Shown here one piece after another: positions 1 through 13,103 of a DNA stretch of 64,000 nt (position 1 is its first letter; every line of letters begins with the position of its first letter). Origin of the DNA: a virus; IMG/VR virus record IMGVR_UViG_3300031521_001337, positions 149,487 to 213,486 of that record; one strand, 5' to 3'. The position numbers and the translations under genes were made by a program. The notes under the pieces are model-generated. The model saw nothing but the letters and a program-made list of their open reading frames with translations, had not been told where the DNA came from and did no database searches.

Positions 1-3000
1 CTACGTATAGTATCAAAATCAGAATCAGATATTTTAATTGGATCAAGAATTACTACTTGATCAAATTCTTCACCTTGTACATTTTTAGAATAAACTTTAA
101 TGTCAGCAGATTGAATACCTAAAGTACTTGTAATTAAAGATTGTGTTGAATCAGATAATTTACCACTATCAGTTAAGAACACAATTTCTTTAGAAGTATC
201 TAATTTTAAAAGATCAGCTTTTGTAAGATTATCTACAAACTTATCTCCATTTAAAAATGTTTTATCATAATAAACTAAAGTAGGTCTATATTTAATAGGT
301 TCTTTCAAATATGAATCTCTATAAATAGCATCTGTAAAATTCTCCATAAGAATACAATTATCATTATGGTGTACATTCTTAGATCTAATTGTACTTTTAA
401 GTTTAATAGATCTAGGAGTAGATATATTCTGTGTAGAAAATGATGTAGTACCAATTTTACTTCCATTTTGTAAATTATCACCCATTGCAATAACATAGTA
501 GTTATTGTTTTTAGCTAGATAATTAAACATTTGCCATTCAAGTGTAGATAATTGACTCATCTCATCAATCATTACAATTTTAGAACCTTCAATATTATGA
601 CCTAAGAATACAGAATCTAACCATTTTTCATTTATAGCAACTGCACCATCTCCTTCACCTTTTATAAAAATCTCAGGATTTAAATCATCATATTTATCTT
701 GTTCTATTAAATTTAATTGTTCCATGTATTCATCATACTTAGAACCAATCATTGTTTTAATGTAGTCTTTAATTAAGTCTTCTTTTATTTCAACAGATAC
801 CTGATTCTTTAAATTCTCTTTTAATCCAGTAAGTGTTTTAGGTGTTGGTGCTAAAGCATGAATAGAAATATTTTCACTCGGAACTTTAGAATCAATTATC
901 ATTCTTAAAGGAAAGTTTCCTAAAATTGTAGTTTTACCTGTTCCAGCAGAGCCAAGAACATTAAATACATATCCAATAGAGAAACTTCTAGATTGATCAA
1001 TAGCTTGTTTATAGGCTTCTTTTTCAGTAATTGTAGTACCTGCATCTTTTGCATCAGCAAGTATAGAATTCTTTAAAGTATAAATACTAGGTTGTACAAA
1101 CTCTATAGAATGAGCCATTATATCTTTTCCTAATCTACCATTAAAATAAGCTTGTTCTTGTCTTTGTACAAATTGTTGTACAAAAAATGGAGCTTTTACT
1201 TCCGACAAAGATACTTCATTTTCTAGTAACTTTTTATAGTTTAGATAAAAATCTTTACTACTAAGAGCCAGTACAGAATGTAAATAAAAATATCAATCTT
1301 TTTTCTCAAGTTGAGTCAAATCCTTTGTCAGATTAGAATCCTTACCATCAATAATTGACTTGATAATATTTTCAGAATTATCATTGCCTTTAAACGGAGC
1401 AAAAACTTCATCTAATTTGTCTGTCAAGTTTCCTTCAGCATTATGAAAATTAGTATAAATTCTATGTTCAAATTCAGCAAGTTTACTTTCAGCTAAAACT
1501 ATTTTATTAATAGCATCAAGATCATTTTGATTTATTAAAGTTCTTCCATTCACAGTTAGTTTACCTGCTGAAATTTCAGAACCATCAGTCATTCTTTTTA
1601 AAATAGAACTAACTAATGCTGTTTTGATTAAATTATGTTCTTCAATTAAAGATCCAGAGTTTCTTTCTGCAAGAGTTTTAAAATAGTTTAATTTATCTGA
1701 AATGAAAGTTAAATCATCATTTATGATCTTAGCTGACGTACTATCAACCAATCCAAATTTTCCACTAACTTCTTCGAACTTTTCAGCAGCCATATTTAAT
1801 GAAACATTATAACCATACAAATCACCACCTAATCCTACTTCTGTAGAAGTCATTGCTGAAATTACAGAACGTACAGCAGTTATTGTAGATAAAGCTTTAT
1901 TTAATTGATCAATTTGAACATTATTTCTAATAAATTGAGACGGTGCTACAATATTATCAAATAAATCATAATTATCTCTTAATAGTTTAAAGAATGAAAT
2001 AGGACCTGTTTTACCTCATAGATTTATCTGAAACTCATTCAACTTGTCCAAAAACGTATTCATTTTACGTTTATTGTATTTAAGAATTTCATGAATGTTT
2101 AAATAGTCTTTATATCCACGATCAATTAAAGCTTTACCTAATTCTGAATTTTCATCGAATTCAAAATTATCTAAATCAGGAATTAATGCAGAAAGAGAAC
2201 TATTTTGAATATTTACTCTAATTTCATTAGCAGCATCTGTTAATTCTTTAACCGCTTCATTATCTAAATCTTCACCTCTAGCAATTACATTATTAGCATA
2301 TTTAATTAATAAAGATCTACGTGGTGAAATCTTATCATTGCCTTTTGTAAAAGTATAATAATCATCATCAGAATGTAGCGCTTCATTATAAACTTCTTCT
2401 AATTTAGGATCTGAATTTCCTTGATTGATAGATATTTGATCCATTTTACTTTTAACAGTAGAATTGAATACATCTTGAATTTCAGTAAGTGTTACATCAG
2501 TTCCTTTATTTTGAACATAAGTATCTAATGCTGTAACAATATCATGAGTAACTTCATCAGTATCTTTGTCAAATCAGTCTGCTAAAATTTGGTCAGCATC
2601 AGAAAAACTAATAATTCCATCTTCATTAGTAACACTAGATAATTCATCTAATACTTTATTAGCTTCAACTAATAATTTAGATTTTATTAAATCTTTATTA
2701 ACAGCTTTCTTTTCATATCCATTAACGTGGATTGTTCCAATGTTCCCAATAGTTGTAATTTCACTATCTTTGGCTAAATGTTGCATTAGAACATCTTCTG
2801 TAGCTAAATCCGCAGATTGAGAAATTGTTTCTTTCTCACCCATGATTTGTTTTACTCGTCCATTTTTACTTCCGTTATAAGCATCAAATGCTTTTTGTAT
2901 AATACCGTAATCTAACTCTGTAGACGGAAGACCTAATGAATTTACAATAGCAAATAAATGTTCTTTATCTCCAGTACTTAAAGTATTAATATCCCTCTTT

Positions 3001-6000
3001 TGATTTAATTCTACATCAGCATTATTAATATCAGTATTAATTTCTTCTTGAAGTGGAGCAATTTTTTCATTTATTGTATTAATTTCATCTGGTTCTGTAA
3101 CAGTAGATAATTGTTCTTCTAACTTATTTAATTCTTCAAGTTTAGGATTGATTAAAGCATCACGTCTGTTAATTATTTCAACTTTTTGTTCTTCTGGTAA
3201 ACCAATTTGAATTAAATTCATATCGTTTAAGAAATGAGCAACATCAATATCAGTATCAGATGTAAGACTTGCAGTTCTAAAACCATTCTTATCTAATTCA
3301 GTATTTAATTGTTGTAATCATTGTCAGTTAGTATAAGCGTCAGTTAAACTTAAACCTTTACCTTTATTTCTAAAGTTAGCTAAGAATGAACTTCTAGTAT
3401 TAGCATATCCATCAGCATTAAACTCTGCAATTGAATGTGAGAACTCTTCATTAATTTCCAAAAATCTATCAAACATTGATTTCATTTTGTTTTTAAAATC
3501 ACCTTTACTTTCATCAAATATATTATCAAATTCTGCTTTATAAGTTTTCTTTTCAGATTCACTAAGTGAATAGAAATCTTTATCATATTTATCTTTAACA
3601 TAATCGTCAACAGATAAAGAAATAAATGGTGCGTGTAAATTTTTATTTAATGTAAATAGTGATAACTTATGATAGTATTCAGCCTTTTCACCTTTTAATA
3701 ATTCTTCAACTAACTTTCTTTTTTCATTAAGTTTAGATTGAATATCACCTTTACCTACTTCATTTTTATTTACACTTTTATCATCTTTTTCAGTTTGTAC
3801 ATTTTCTAATTGAGTAGTAAGATCTACAATATCTCCAATTAATTGAGTAAAATCTGATTTTACAAAAGAATCAGTTCCGTTTTTCTTTAAATCAGCAATT
3901 CTAATATCATCAACAATTGCTTTTCTAATAACAGATTCATCATCTTCTTTTATGTTTTCAAGATTTAAAATTCTATCAGCATTTTGAATATATGCTTTAG
4001 TAGCATTAGCAATAACATCAGCTTGACTCATTCCACTATCACCATCTTTAGCTAGATAAATTTGTTTACCATCTACATTAGTTGTAACTGGAGATAAATC
4101 AGTACTTCCAAATCTACTTTTTTGTTTATCAATTTCTTTATATAAATCTTCTGCTTGACCATTAGCTACAAGTTGAAGTACATTATATTTTGTTTCTTGT
4201 TCAATACCGTGTCCAGATAAAATAGGTGATATAACTGAATGTTCTAATTCAAACATAGGTCCTCCAACCATACCTCCAACTAAGTTAGATACATAACGTT
4301 CAAATCCTGATTTACTAAATACATTATCAAATCCTCCAAATGAACCTTGTTTCTTAGTAAATCCACAAGCACTCATAATATCAACAATACCTTTAGCTGC
4401 ATCAGAAGCAAGTTCTTCTGAAACTTCTTCAATACCTTCAATCATTGATACTTTAAATAATTTTTCAGCTAATTGACTTTCTCCAATAGGTTGTGTAATT
4501 AAATTTTGAAATCCTTGTTTAGCTTTTGAAAATACATTCCCCAATGCTTTTTTACCAGCAATTTTATCTGTTGCAAGTAAATTAACAGCTTCTTGTGTTT
4601 CACCCATTAATTCACGAGTAACACTTCTAATTCCAGCTTTATTAACTTCTTCAGTATAACCTGTAGATTTATCTAAAAACCAGTGACCTAAATTATTATT
4701 CTTCATTAAAGCATATTGACCTGATGCGGCTAATAATGCAGCAAAACCTGCTGTTCTATTATCATATCCTCCAGCTTTAGCATCACCATAAACATCAGCA
4801 GATTGCGTCATAGCCATGTAACCTAAGTTTAATGTTTCAGCTAATTGTGATCGTTTATGATTTATAGATTCAAGTGTTCCAATTTTATCGTAGGCAACTT
4901 GAGCAAGACGTTCGTAGTTTTCTTTACTTCTAGTTATACCTTTTACAGCATCACCAATAGCAACATCTTGAAGAATATCTTCAGTTTGATTAGCTAATTT
5001 TGCTAAATATTCAGTCTCATGTGACTTATAAAATAAATTAGACAAACTACCAGCAGCACGTTGTTCATAGATTTGTGAAAAAGTATCTGCAACCATACTT
5101 CCCATTTGTTCATAATTCCACATAGATTGTGAACCCGCATCTGAAATACTTCTAACATCATATTTAGAAAGATATCCTTGTGCAGTATTCATTGCTTTCC
5201 ATAGTGATGTTTCATTACCTTTTTCAGTATCACCTGTAAATAATGCTTCTGCGGCTTTATAAAAAGTTGGAAGTACAGTAGCTAAACCTAATGCCATTTT
5301 CATTCCACCATAATATACATTAACTCCAGGAATTAAATAAGGTGCAACTTGTGTAGCAAGTTTCATAGTAGTCCCAAATACAGATTTATCTTTACCATCA
5401 GAATCAAAGAAATCTACTTTATTTAATTTAGAACCATCAACAGTAATTAAATCCATAGGATTTACTATTTGTTTACCATATACTTCACGTTTACCAAGTG
5501 TTTCAATATAAAGATTTCCATCTTTATCATATTTCCAATCACCTTTTTTATGATTTACATGTCTTTTTGTCATAGGATCTATATCAGCACCATCTTCATC
5601 CCACTGAGCATAAACCATTGTAGGTCCCACTAAAGAACCCATTAAACCCATGTCATTAGCTGATTTATCTAATCATTGTTTAGATTCAGAATCATATACT
5701 TTTGATTGTTGAGCTAATTCTCTTAAAGATAAATCAGATACATCAATACTATTTATTCCAGTTTTACTATATAATTGTTTAAACGGATTATAATCCTTAG
5801 TTATAACTGGAGCTACATCTGCACGTAATGCTCCTTTTGGAGCAGTAAAATCTGTTGGATCATATTCTAACGCTTTAGCTAAAGCTTTATCATTTCCTAG
5901 GTCATTATACAACGACGCAGCTTTTTGATAAGCTGCGTTGAAGGTTTTGTCATCGAATTTACCAGATGCATCTTTAAACATCGATTGAACTTTATCTAAT

Positions 6001-6131
6001 TTTTTATAATCGTCCATAGGTAATAGTTGAGTATTACTTGGAACAACATTAGAACTAGCTAAATCGAATAAATTTAAATCTGGTTTCTGCACTAATGCAG
6101 AAAATATATCATTTGGTTTTGTAATTTCCAT
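1..6131 (-). CDS. giant crAss-like ejection/cargo protein with C-terminal SF1 helicase (partial, 3' end outside window)
   Basis: This is one open frame of at least 2,043 residues, from ATG at 6131 to beyond base 1, interrupted only by TGA codons read as Trp (for example at 5673, 3324, 2574, 2016 and 1293). A hydrophobic stretch near residues 255-290 (LATQVAPYLIPGV) resembles segments of giant crAss-like virion proteins thought to be ejected with the DNA. The C-terminal 350 residues carry superfamily 1 helicase motifs: Walker A GSAGTGKTT near residue 1728, Walker B VMIDEMSQL near 1855, MGDNLQ near 1883 and VQGEEFDQVVIL near 2018. It is the last gene visible in the leftward structural cluster, 8 bp after the previous stop. 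I infer a virion-packaged protein whose helicase acts on incoming DNA. No RNA polymerase DxDxD motif was seen in the visible part. Confidence 0.8.
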
Positions 6132-6139
6132 ATTATTGT

Positions 6140-7993
6140 TTATTTACTATTGAAAAAACTGAAATCAGCTTTAACTTGTGGAGTTTCATATTTTTGCAGA
6201 TCTACTCTAGCATCTGTTAAGTTTTGTTGTTTATTCTGCATATGACCTGCAATTGAAGCAGCATATATAGAAGCATCTCGTTTATATGGAACTGCAATCA
6301 TTCCTTTATAATAAGTGGTTGTCATATCAGTTCAACCAGTAGGAGCCTTAACTTTATTATCTTTTCATACTGTTTTTAAAGCATCTGATACAGTATCTTG
6401 TTCTTTACTGTCCAAGGCTTTAACTTCAGAATTATTATCTGCTTCAGAAGCACCTTCAGCAGTATAACCATACATTATTAAGAATGGTTTTATATTATTG
6501 TTTTCTCGTACTACAAAATCATTACCAACTTGAACATATCCAAATCCATGACGTTTGTAATAATCATTGATTATAGCAGGAGACCAATCATTTTTATGTT
6601 TTTCAATTTCTGATTGAACTTCATTAAATTGTTTAAGTGCATTATAATTAACAGTACCATCATTATTAGACGGCATATATACTTTAGCAGCAGTTCCACC
6701 ATCATAAATAATATCATTAGCGCCTTTCATTCCAATAATTTTATCACCAAATGTAGCCTTACTCATATCAACAAGAGAACCATTTTTAGAATTCATTATA
6801 TTTTTAAATGTAGTCATACCTAATGGAGTTCCATCTTCTGTAGCTAATCTTGCAGCACCTGTAACATGTAATATCATTTTCTTATTAGTTGTAATATCAT
6901 TTCATTGCATTGGAGCTGAACCAGTTTTGCCATTATGTAATAATTCAAAAGGTGATACATTAGCTAATCCTTTTGCCGCGGCTGAAGCTTCTTCTGTAGC
7001 TCCTGGTAATTTCTCTGGAGAAATCGCAGAAGATGTTTTAGCAGTTGTATTAGTAATCAACATATCTAATATAAAATCTCTTGGATCTTTACCACCATTA
7101 ACTATAGCAGTTGCTTTTAGTTTTTGTTGAGCATGAACATCCATTGTTTTTCATAAATAGTCTAAAGCTTTATCAATATGATTTCTTTCTGAACTATTTT
7201 CTGTAATAACTTTATAATGATCTCCAGGAGTGTTAATTATTTGATTTAAACTTTCTAAAGCAGATTGTTGTTCTTTTGTTGGACCTTTTACTGATACTTG
7301 TGATTTTAAAATATCATACTGTCCTTTAACTTGATCTTTAGAATAAAAATTTTCATTATGAGTATCTTCTGTTCCTAAAGAAGCAATTAAATCTTTAAGA
7401 TTAGTTTTTATTTTATCTAACCCAATAGCATTATTTGCAACATCAAATATTGAATTTTGTCCTGATAATTTAGGATTATATTGTCTTTCATTTAATAACT
7501 CTGCAACAGATAATAGTTTATATTGATCTTTGTGTTTATCGTATTCGTTAACGTTAATTGCACTAACATTTCCTTTAGCATCTTTACCATAAACCATATC
7601 ATTATTTACAGCAACTTCACCATAACCTCCTGCAGCAGTAGCTGTTTTAGCAGCTTCATCTCAAGCAGATTTACTTTGTTTAAGTTCATTAATTTTACCA
7701 ACTAATCTTAATGACATTGCTCTATTATTACTTTGAGCATATGGATACATACTTCCCGAATTAGTTGATTCAATTTTAGCTAATTCAGAAACAAATCCGT
7801 TAACATCATTTACTAAACCTTTACCCATTAAATCTTTAAATACATCATCATCTAACATAGATGAAATAGTATGTTTACTTTCTTTAGATGAACTAGATGA
7901 TGAAGAAGTTGCTTGTACAGGTTGTTGTTCAATGATGGGGGTGAATGTTGCAAACCCACCCCCTTGTTGAAATTTATTTATATTATATTTCAT
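6140..7993 (-). CDS. crAss-like cargo/virion protein with N-terminal FQQGG motif
   Basis: This 617-residue protein is rebuilt by reading TGA as Trp at 6365, 6902, 7151 and 7661, plus one at about 6332. Its N-terminus MKYNINKFQQGGGF carries the short K-F-Q-x-G-G motif that recurs on neighbouring virion proteins. The rest is polar and partly low in complexity (a serine run near residue 33), with no catalytic motif that I recognise. Its ATG overlaps the upstream gene's TAA (TAATG), which implies translational coupling. Its place between the other motif-bearing large protein and the giant helicase protein suggests a capsid cargo or ejection role; this is inference. Confidence 0.75.
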
Positions 7994-10900
7994 TATTTTG
8001 CATTTACTTTCTTATTGTTTGATGCTATTGTCTCATAAAATAATTTATCTGAATCTAAAGCATTTGTTTCAGTTTGACTCAAATCTATATTATGTTTATC
8101 CACAGGATTATTAACACTATGAATTACTTTATAAAATTGTTTTCTGTCTGCTTCTACTTTTTTAGCTATTTGTCCACCTTTCTTTAAAGATTGTCCGTAC
8201 ATCATAGCCATTTGAATATTTTTTAAACGTTCATTAAATGGTTTAATTTGAGATTCTTTAGCTTTAAGAGCAGTTTGTCATTTAGCATAATCAGATGATT
8301 TTTCCCAATCAATAGGAGTTATTCCAGGAGTTTTCATTTGAGTATCATAATTCTTTCTAAATGAATTATTAGTTTCATCAGCTAATGTATTATACTCTTC
8401 ACCTAATTGTTTATATTTAGGATCTTGTAAAATATTAAACATTCCAGTTTGACCTTCACGTTGTTTTTTCATTATATCGTTTTTCTGATTAGCTAATAAT
8501 AGAACATTAAGAGCTGTATTCTGAGCTGAACTTTGAAGCGCATTTATTCCGTGGATTTTTCCAAATGCGTTAGCGGCTAAACCTCTATTCTTACCAAGAA
8601 CTTCAGTATTATATTTAGCGGTATTAGCGTTCATTTGTAATTGTTGTCCACGCATTTGATCAAGTCTTTGAGTATCTGCCATTTGAGCTTTATCTTTTAA
8701 AATATTACCTTGATTAATTCCAGATAATCTAACACTAAATCCTTTATCAATGTCAGCAGTTGAAGCAGCCATTCTAGCAGTTTTACTGTTAACAGCAGCA
8801 GCTTGTTTGTCAGCTTCTAAAGTATGTGGTCTATCAGCTCTAATATAAGTATTTGACATATAAGGTAATGTGTACATACTATCTGCAACACCTTTCCTTT
8901 GAGCATTTCCAATATCTTTATTAGTTCTAACTGTATTTAAATACATTGCTGTATTTAATAAATCAACTTTATTAAGTTTAGGAAATTTAATTCCTTCACT
9001 TTGTTTATTAACTGTTGTTCCAGATTGTGTAGTTGGTGTAGTTGTGTTTCCAAATAAATTAGTTGGAAGTTTTACTGCGGCAACATCAAATCCTTTATTT
9101 TTAGGTTCTAATCTTGTAGCAGATTCATTAAATTTATTAGTCATATAATTATGATATGGACCATATTTATTATCAGTAGCTAATCCTTTAACTTGTGCTA
9201 AATCTTTTACTGATACATTACTTCCAGCAGATTGAATAAATTTATTTAAATCTTCTTTATTTCTAGCTAACCAATTTTCATCAAGACCATTAACAAAATT
9301 AGTGTATTCAGGAGTATACCCTCCATCTTTAGTTTGCCATGTAGATACATCTTTTAAATCACTATAAGGTAAATAATTACCTGAACCTGGATGTTTATAT
9401 GTAGTATTAGCTGTTGGTGCAACTGTAACTTTAGGTGCAATAGTACCAACTAATTTAGTAGGAACAATTGGTTTATTAATAACAGGTGCAGATATAATAG
9501 GTTGTTTTGTAGAATCAGGCAATGTCATAGATTGACCTTTATTATTAGTAAATGTATGACCAGAAGCTCCGATTGTTTCATTAGTAAATCCAGCCTTTCT
9601 AAGTTTACCTTCTTTTAAAGCTTTATCTAATACAGAAAAATCCATTTTAAATGCTCCACCTTGTTGGAATTGTATAACTCCACCTTCTTTATGTTCTACC
9701 ATATTTTTATTATATTTGTTTCAGGCTTTGTTTAAACTTATTTTTCTTTTATAATCAGTGGCTTTATTAGCTCTATCTAATCCAAGAATAGCTTTTACTT
9801 TAGGATCTTTAAGTTTTTCTAAATTCTTTTGTTCACCTTGACGTAATTTACTAATAGCACTTTCTTGGAATTTCTTACCATATCAAGAACGTGGATCAGA
9901 TTCTTCTTTTATAACTCGTTCTGATTTAGCTTTGTTATCATTCATACCCGTAACCTTAGCTACTTTACCTTTAATACCTAACCAACCTTTATCAATTTTA
10001 GCAGCTTTTTTAGCTTCATCAAGAGTTTCTATTTCAGCTTTAAGTTTAGAAATAGCACCTTCATCAGGAGTTTCTTTTGCATTTAAAGCATCTAATACTG
10101 ATTTTTTAGGTGCAATTACTTTATCAAAATGTTCATTAATTGCAACTTCTGGATCAGTTCCTTTAGGAATTGTAATTTTAGATTCAACACCTTCTGGTAC
10201 ATTCTTTAATTTAAAGTCCGTACTAGCTTCTTGTGTTTGAATTTTAGTAGTTCCAGCGTGTACTTGTGCTAAATTATATAAACCTTTAACAGCTTGCACA
10301 CCATGTACTAAACCTCTAGCATCTTGAATAGAAACATTTCCTAATCCACCTTCTTCTATATCTTGTGCAGTTTGTCTAGCAGCTGTTCCAGCATTTACTA
10401 AACCATAACCTAAAAATGCAGGTTTTGCTAATTTTGCAGCTTTTGATACTATTGATGATGCTGGTTTGAATGCTCCTTTTACTAAAGCTTTAGTTTCTGG
10501 AATTCCATATTTAGCAATTTTAGCAACTTTTTCAACTTCACTTAAACCCTCAGCTGATTTTACAATAGCTTTAGCTCTATTTAAATTTAATAATTCTTTA
10601 CCTACTAATTCAACACCTTCTGCATCTTTAATTGCAGTTTTTGCAATTTTAAGAATATGTTCAGCCTTTTCAGCTTTAGTTGCAAGTTTAGCTATTTCAA
10701 TACCTGTTTTAGCACCTTTTAAACCAAGTTTAGCAGATGCTGCTCCTGGAATTAATGATAATGCTGTAAATCCTAAATTCAATGCAGCATTTCCAGCAGT
10801 TTCTCCAAATCCATGTCCACGTAATATATCTGAACCTAATGTTGCAGCTGTTGATGTTAAACCTCCTGCAAGTCCGGCAGCGGTTCCACCTAAACTTACA

Positions 10901-11901
10901 ACATCTCCACCTAATGCAATAGCATCTAAATAATCTGCTGTAGATCCTTTTCCAGATAACATATCTCCAACTTTACCACTACCTGTAGCAGTTGGTTTTT
11001 CTTTTGGATGAAAATAAGTTGTAGTTGTTTTACGAATATATGCTTGTGGTTTATGTGGTGTTGGTACTACTGGTGCAGTTTTTGCAGCAGTTGCTGCTGT
11101 TAAAGCAGCTGCATCATCAGCAGCTTTCTTTTCTGCATCTAATTCAGTTTGTGTTTTTGGTGGAATCAAATAATCATTCATTTTCCAACCTAATGCATAT
11201 GCTTTCTCAGTTACTTTATCCCAATTAGGATTTGGTTCACTTAAAGCAAGTTTTAATGCCTGAGCATTATCGTAATCTTTATAATCGTAAGAATCTTTAT
11301 TCTTAGTGTAATCATTTAAATAATCATCAACTCCTTCTTTTGCCCAACCTAATACTCTAGCTTTTCTTTCATCATTAGTTTTGAAAGTATTTAAATGTGT
11401 AGCAAGTGCATTAACATCATCATGATAATGTTTATTTGATACAATATTAGTTAAACCTTGTACTTCTTTTGAATACCCTGTTTGCGCTGTTGGAGTTGTA
11501 GTAGAATTTGTTGACTCTATGTGTGTTCTTAGTGCATTCATTGCTGAACTAAGTGATTCTTTATCAGCATCATTACCTCTAATCTTAACACCTAATCCTA
11601 ACATATCTTTACTAAGAGGTTCGTCATGACCTGTTCAGTTGAATTTCTTTAATTCTTCTGGAAGTTGAGATGTGTCAATACTATATGTTTGATCTGGATT
11701 AAATTTTAAAGCTTTATCCATAGCTCCACTTTTTACAAGAGCAGCTACTTGATCGTAAGCAGGCTTAGCTCTTCTAGCTTCTTTAGAAGACATCGAATAC
11801 AAATTATCGTATAATGCCTTTTCTACCTGAGAATAATCTTTTGGAGTATTATTTGGATCAGGAGCTTTACTTCCCGTTTGTAATTTTCTTACTAATGCCA
11901 T
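7993..11901 (-). CDS. large crAss-like cargo protein (1,302 aa), possible fusion of two cargo proteins
   Basis: A single frame from ATG 11901 to TAA 7993, with TGA-encoded Trp at 11635, 9883, 9721 and 8278. N-terminus MALVRKLQTGSK is followed by an Ala/Thr/Lys-rich region. Residues about 325-390 form a Gly/Ala-rich hydrophobic segment, typical of crAss-like cargo proteins that may insert into or cross membranes. A second targeting-like motif, IQFQQGGAFKMD, lies near residue 745, just after an internal ATG at 9702. That makes the second half look like a separate cargo protein fused in frame. The gap to 9883 has no TAA or TAG in this frame, so I call one gene. No enzymatic motif was found. Confidence 0.72.
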
Positions 11902-11928
11902 GTTTATAATTTTTTTAAATTAAACAAT

Positions 11929-11962
11929 AAAAGGGAAACAGGTTTTTTACTGCTTCCCTTTT
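11929..11962 (-). terminator. intrinsic terminator
   Basis: A 13-bp stem (AAAAGGGAAGCAG with CTGTTTCCCTTTT, one G-U pair) encloses a 7-base A-rich loop and is followed on the minus strand by TTTTATTGTTT. It lies between the small Gly/Ala-rich protein gene and the large cargo gene, so it may lower expression of the ejection-protein genes relative to upstream structural genes. Confidence 0.75.
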
Positions 11963-11971
11963 AAGGTAGGC

Positions 11972-12268
11972 TTATTTTCTGCCCACGAATACTAGTTTAC
12001 CGCCTTTTCTTTGGTAAGTAGGTTGACCTTGTGCTTCTGGAGCTCCACCTTGTTCACCTTGTGCACCTTGAAGCATTTGCATGATCATTTGTGCTAACAT
12101 AGCAGCTGCTTCTGGTCCTAATTGTTGAACAATTTGTTGTGCCATTTGAGCAACTTGTTCTTCTGCTCCACCACCTTGTTGTCCACCTTCTGCAGGTGCT
12201 GCTGCCGGAGCTGCACCTTGTTCTGGAGCAGGAGCTGCTCCACCTTCTTGTAAAAATTTTACTTTCAT
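11972..12268 (-). CDS. small Ala/Gly/Gln-rich virion protein
   Basis: A 98-residue protein starting MKVKFLQEGGAAPAPEQ. The N-terminal K-F-L-Q-E-G-G is a variant of the motif on the larger cargo proteins. The body is Ala/Pro/Gly/Gln/Met-rich with an amphipathic helix (AQMAQQIVQQLGPEAAAMLAQ), and a basic tail follows. It contains no Trp. Such small QEGG-starting Ala/Gln-rich proteins are common beside cargo genes in crAss-like phages, but I know of no established function. Internal virion protein or packaging adaptor is inference. Confidence 0.7.
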   Translation of the reverse strand: MKVKFLQEGGAAPAPEQGAAPAAAPAEGGQQGGGAEEQVAQMAQQIVQQLGPEAAAMLAQMIMQMLQGAQGEQGGAPEAQGQPTYQRKGGKLVFVGRK

Positions 12269-12276
12269 TTTAATTA

Positions 12277-12855
12277 TTAATTTTTGGATTTTACATATTC
12301 AGGATCAGTTTCAGACTGTACCTGTAAAAACTTAAACATTCTTTTACCTAATGTTTTGTAATCATTATCATTATTAGTTATTGCAGCTTTTTTCGCAAAC
12401 TTAATTAATGTTTTAGTATGTGTCCGACTAAATATTCTTTCACCACCAACTAATTCCATTTGAGAATTTCCTTCTGCATCTAACACGTGCATTTTATCTG
12501 ATTTTAGTTTATTATCAGGTTTGAATTCTAGTTCATCACCTTCTTTAACTCCAGAATCTTTGTTTAATTCTAACACATACATCACATTTTGTTCTGTGAT
12601 TAAGTCTTCTGATTCAGGTACTCCTTCATGAACTGATATAACGTTCATTTCTTCATCTATAAAAATTATATCTAATGGAATATGAGTATCTTTCATATAG
12701 AAAGAAATCTCATCAGGCTCATTAAATATAAATAACATTCCTTCGTTTTCAGGTAATTCAGTTACACCTTGTAATCCTTTATCATGATCTTCATCAGATT
12801 CAGCAAGTTTAACCGTATATTCTTTATTACCAATCTCTATTTTTATTTCTTTCAT
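12277..12855 (-). CDS. DUF192 domain protein with crAss-like C-terminal extension
   Basis: Residues about 1-95 match the DUF192 fold pattern: KGLQGVTELPENEGMLFIF, then FYMKDTHIPLDIIFID and a return strand ending near residue 98. Cellular DUF192 proteins are small beta-barrels of unclear function. The C-terminal half (MELVGGERIFSRTHTKTLI onward) is a conserved block seen next to virion genes of this phage group. The gene has no TGA. Its ATG lies inside the last codons of the upstream gene (13-bp overlap). Structural or assembly role is inferred from position only. Confidence 0.75.
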   Translation of the reverse strand: MKEIKIEIGNKEYTVKLAESDEDHDKGLQGVTELPENEGMLFIFNEPDEISFYMKDTHIPLDIIFIDEEMNVISVHEGVPESEDLITEQNVMYVLELNKDSGVKEGDELEFKPDNKLKSDKMHVLDAEGNSQMELVGGERIFSRTHTKTLIKFAKKAAITNNDNDYKTLGKRMFKFLQVQSETDPEYVKSKN

Positions 12856-13103
12856 TTGGTTAATATCTCAGGGATAATACTATTTAAAATTCCTCCATTT
12901 TCATGATGTCATTTTTTTGCATTTTGAGCAAAAATTGCACGTTTCTTCGTTAATGGATTTTTACTATGTGTAAGTTCTTCTGTAGATTTTCCAGTTTTCT
13001 TTTTAGTTGCAGTAAATTTTCCTTTATTTGCAGGATTAATATGAATACCACCCGATTTAAAACTTTGGATATTATTCATTTGATTTGATATTGTATATTT
13101 CAT
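12843..13103 (-). CDS. small crAss-like conserved protein
   Basis: An 86-residue basic protein with TGA-encoded Trp at 12909 and 12852. It starts MKYTISNQMNNIQSFKSGG, another variant of the F-x-x-G-G N-terminal motif. It continues with IHINPANKGKFTATKK and SKNPLTKKRAIFAQNAKKW, a Lys-rich pattern I recognise from small crAss-like structural-cluster proteins. The 3' end overlaps the DUF192 gene by 13 bp, and the 5' end overlaps the 3' end of the inserted HNH gene. Its function is unknown; it may bind DNA or act as a capsid cargo. Confidence 0.68.

Noticed and set aside
12000-12240. CRISPR-like or tandem DNA repeats in the Ala/Gly/Gln-rich gene.
   Set aside because: The repetition is low-complexity coding sequence without regular spacer length.
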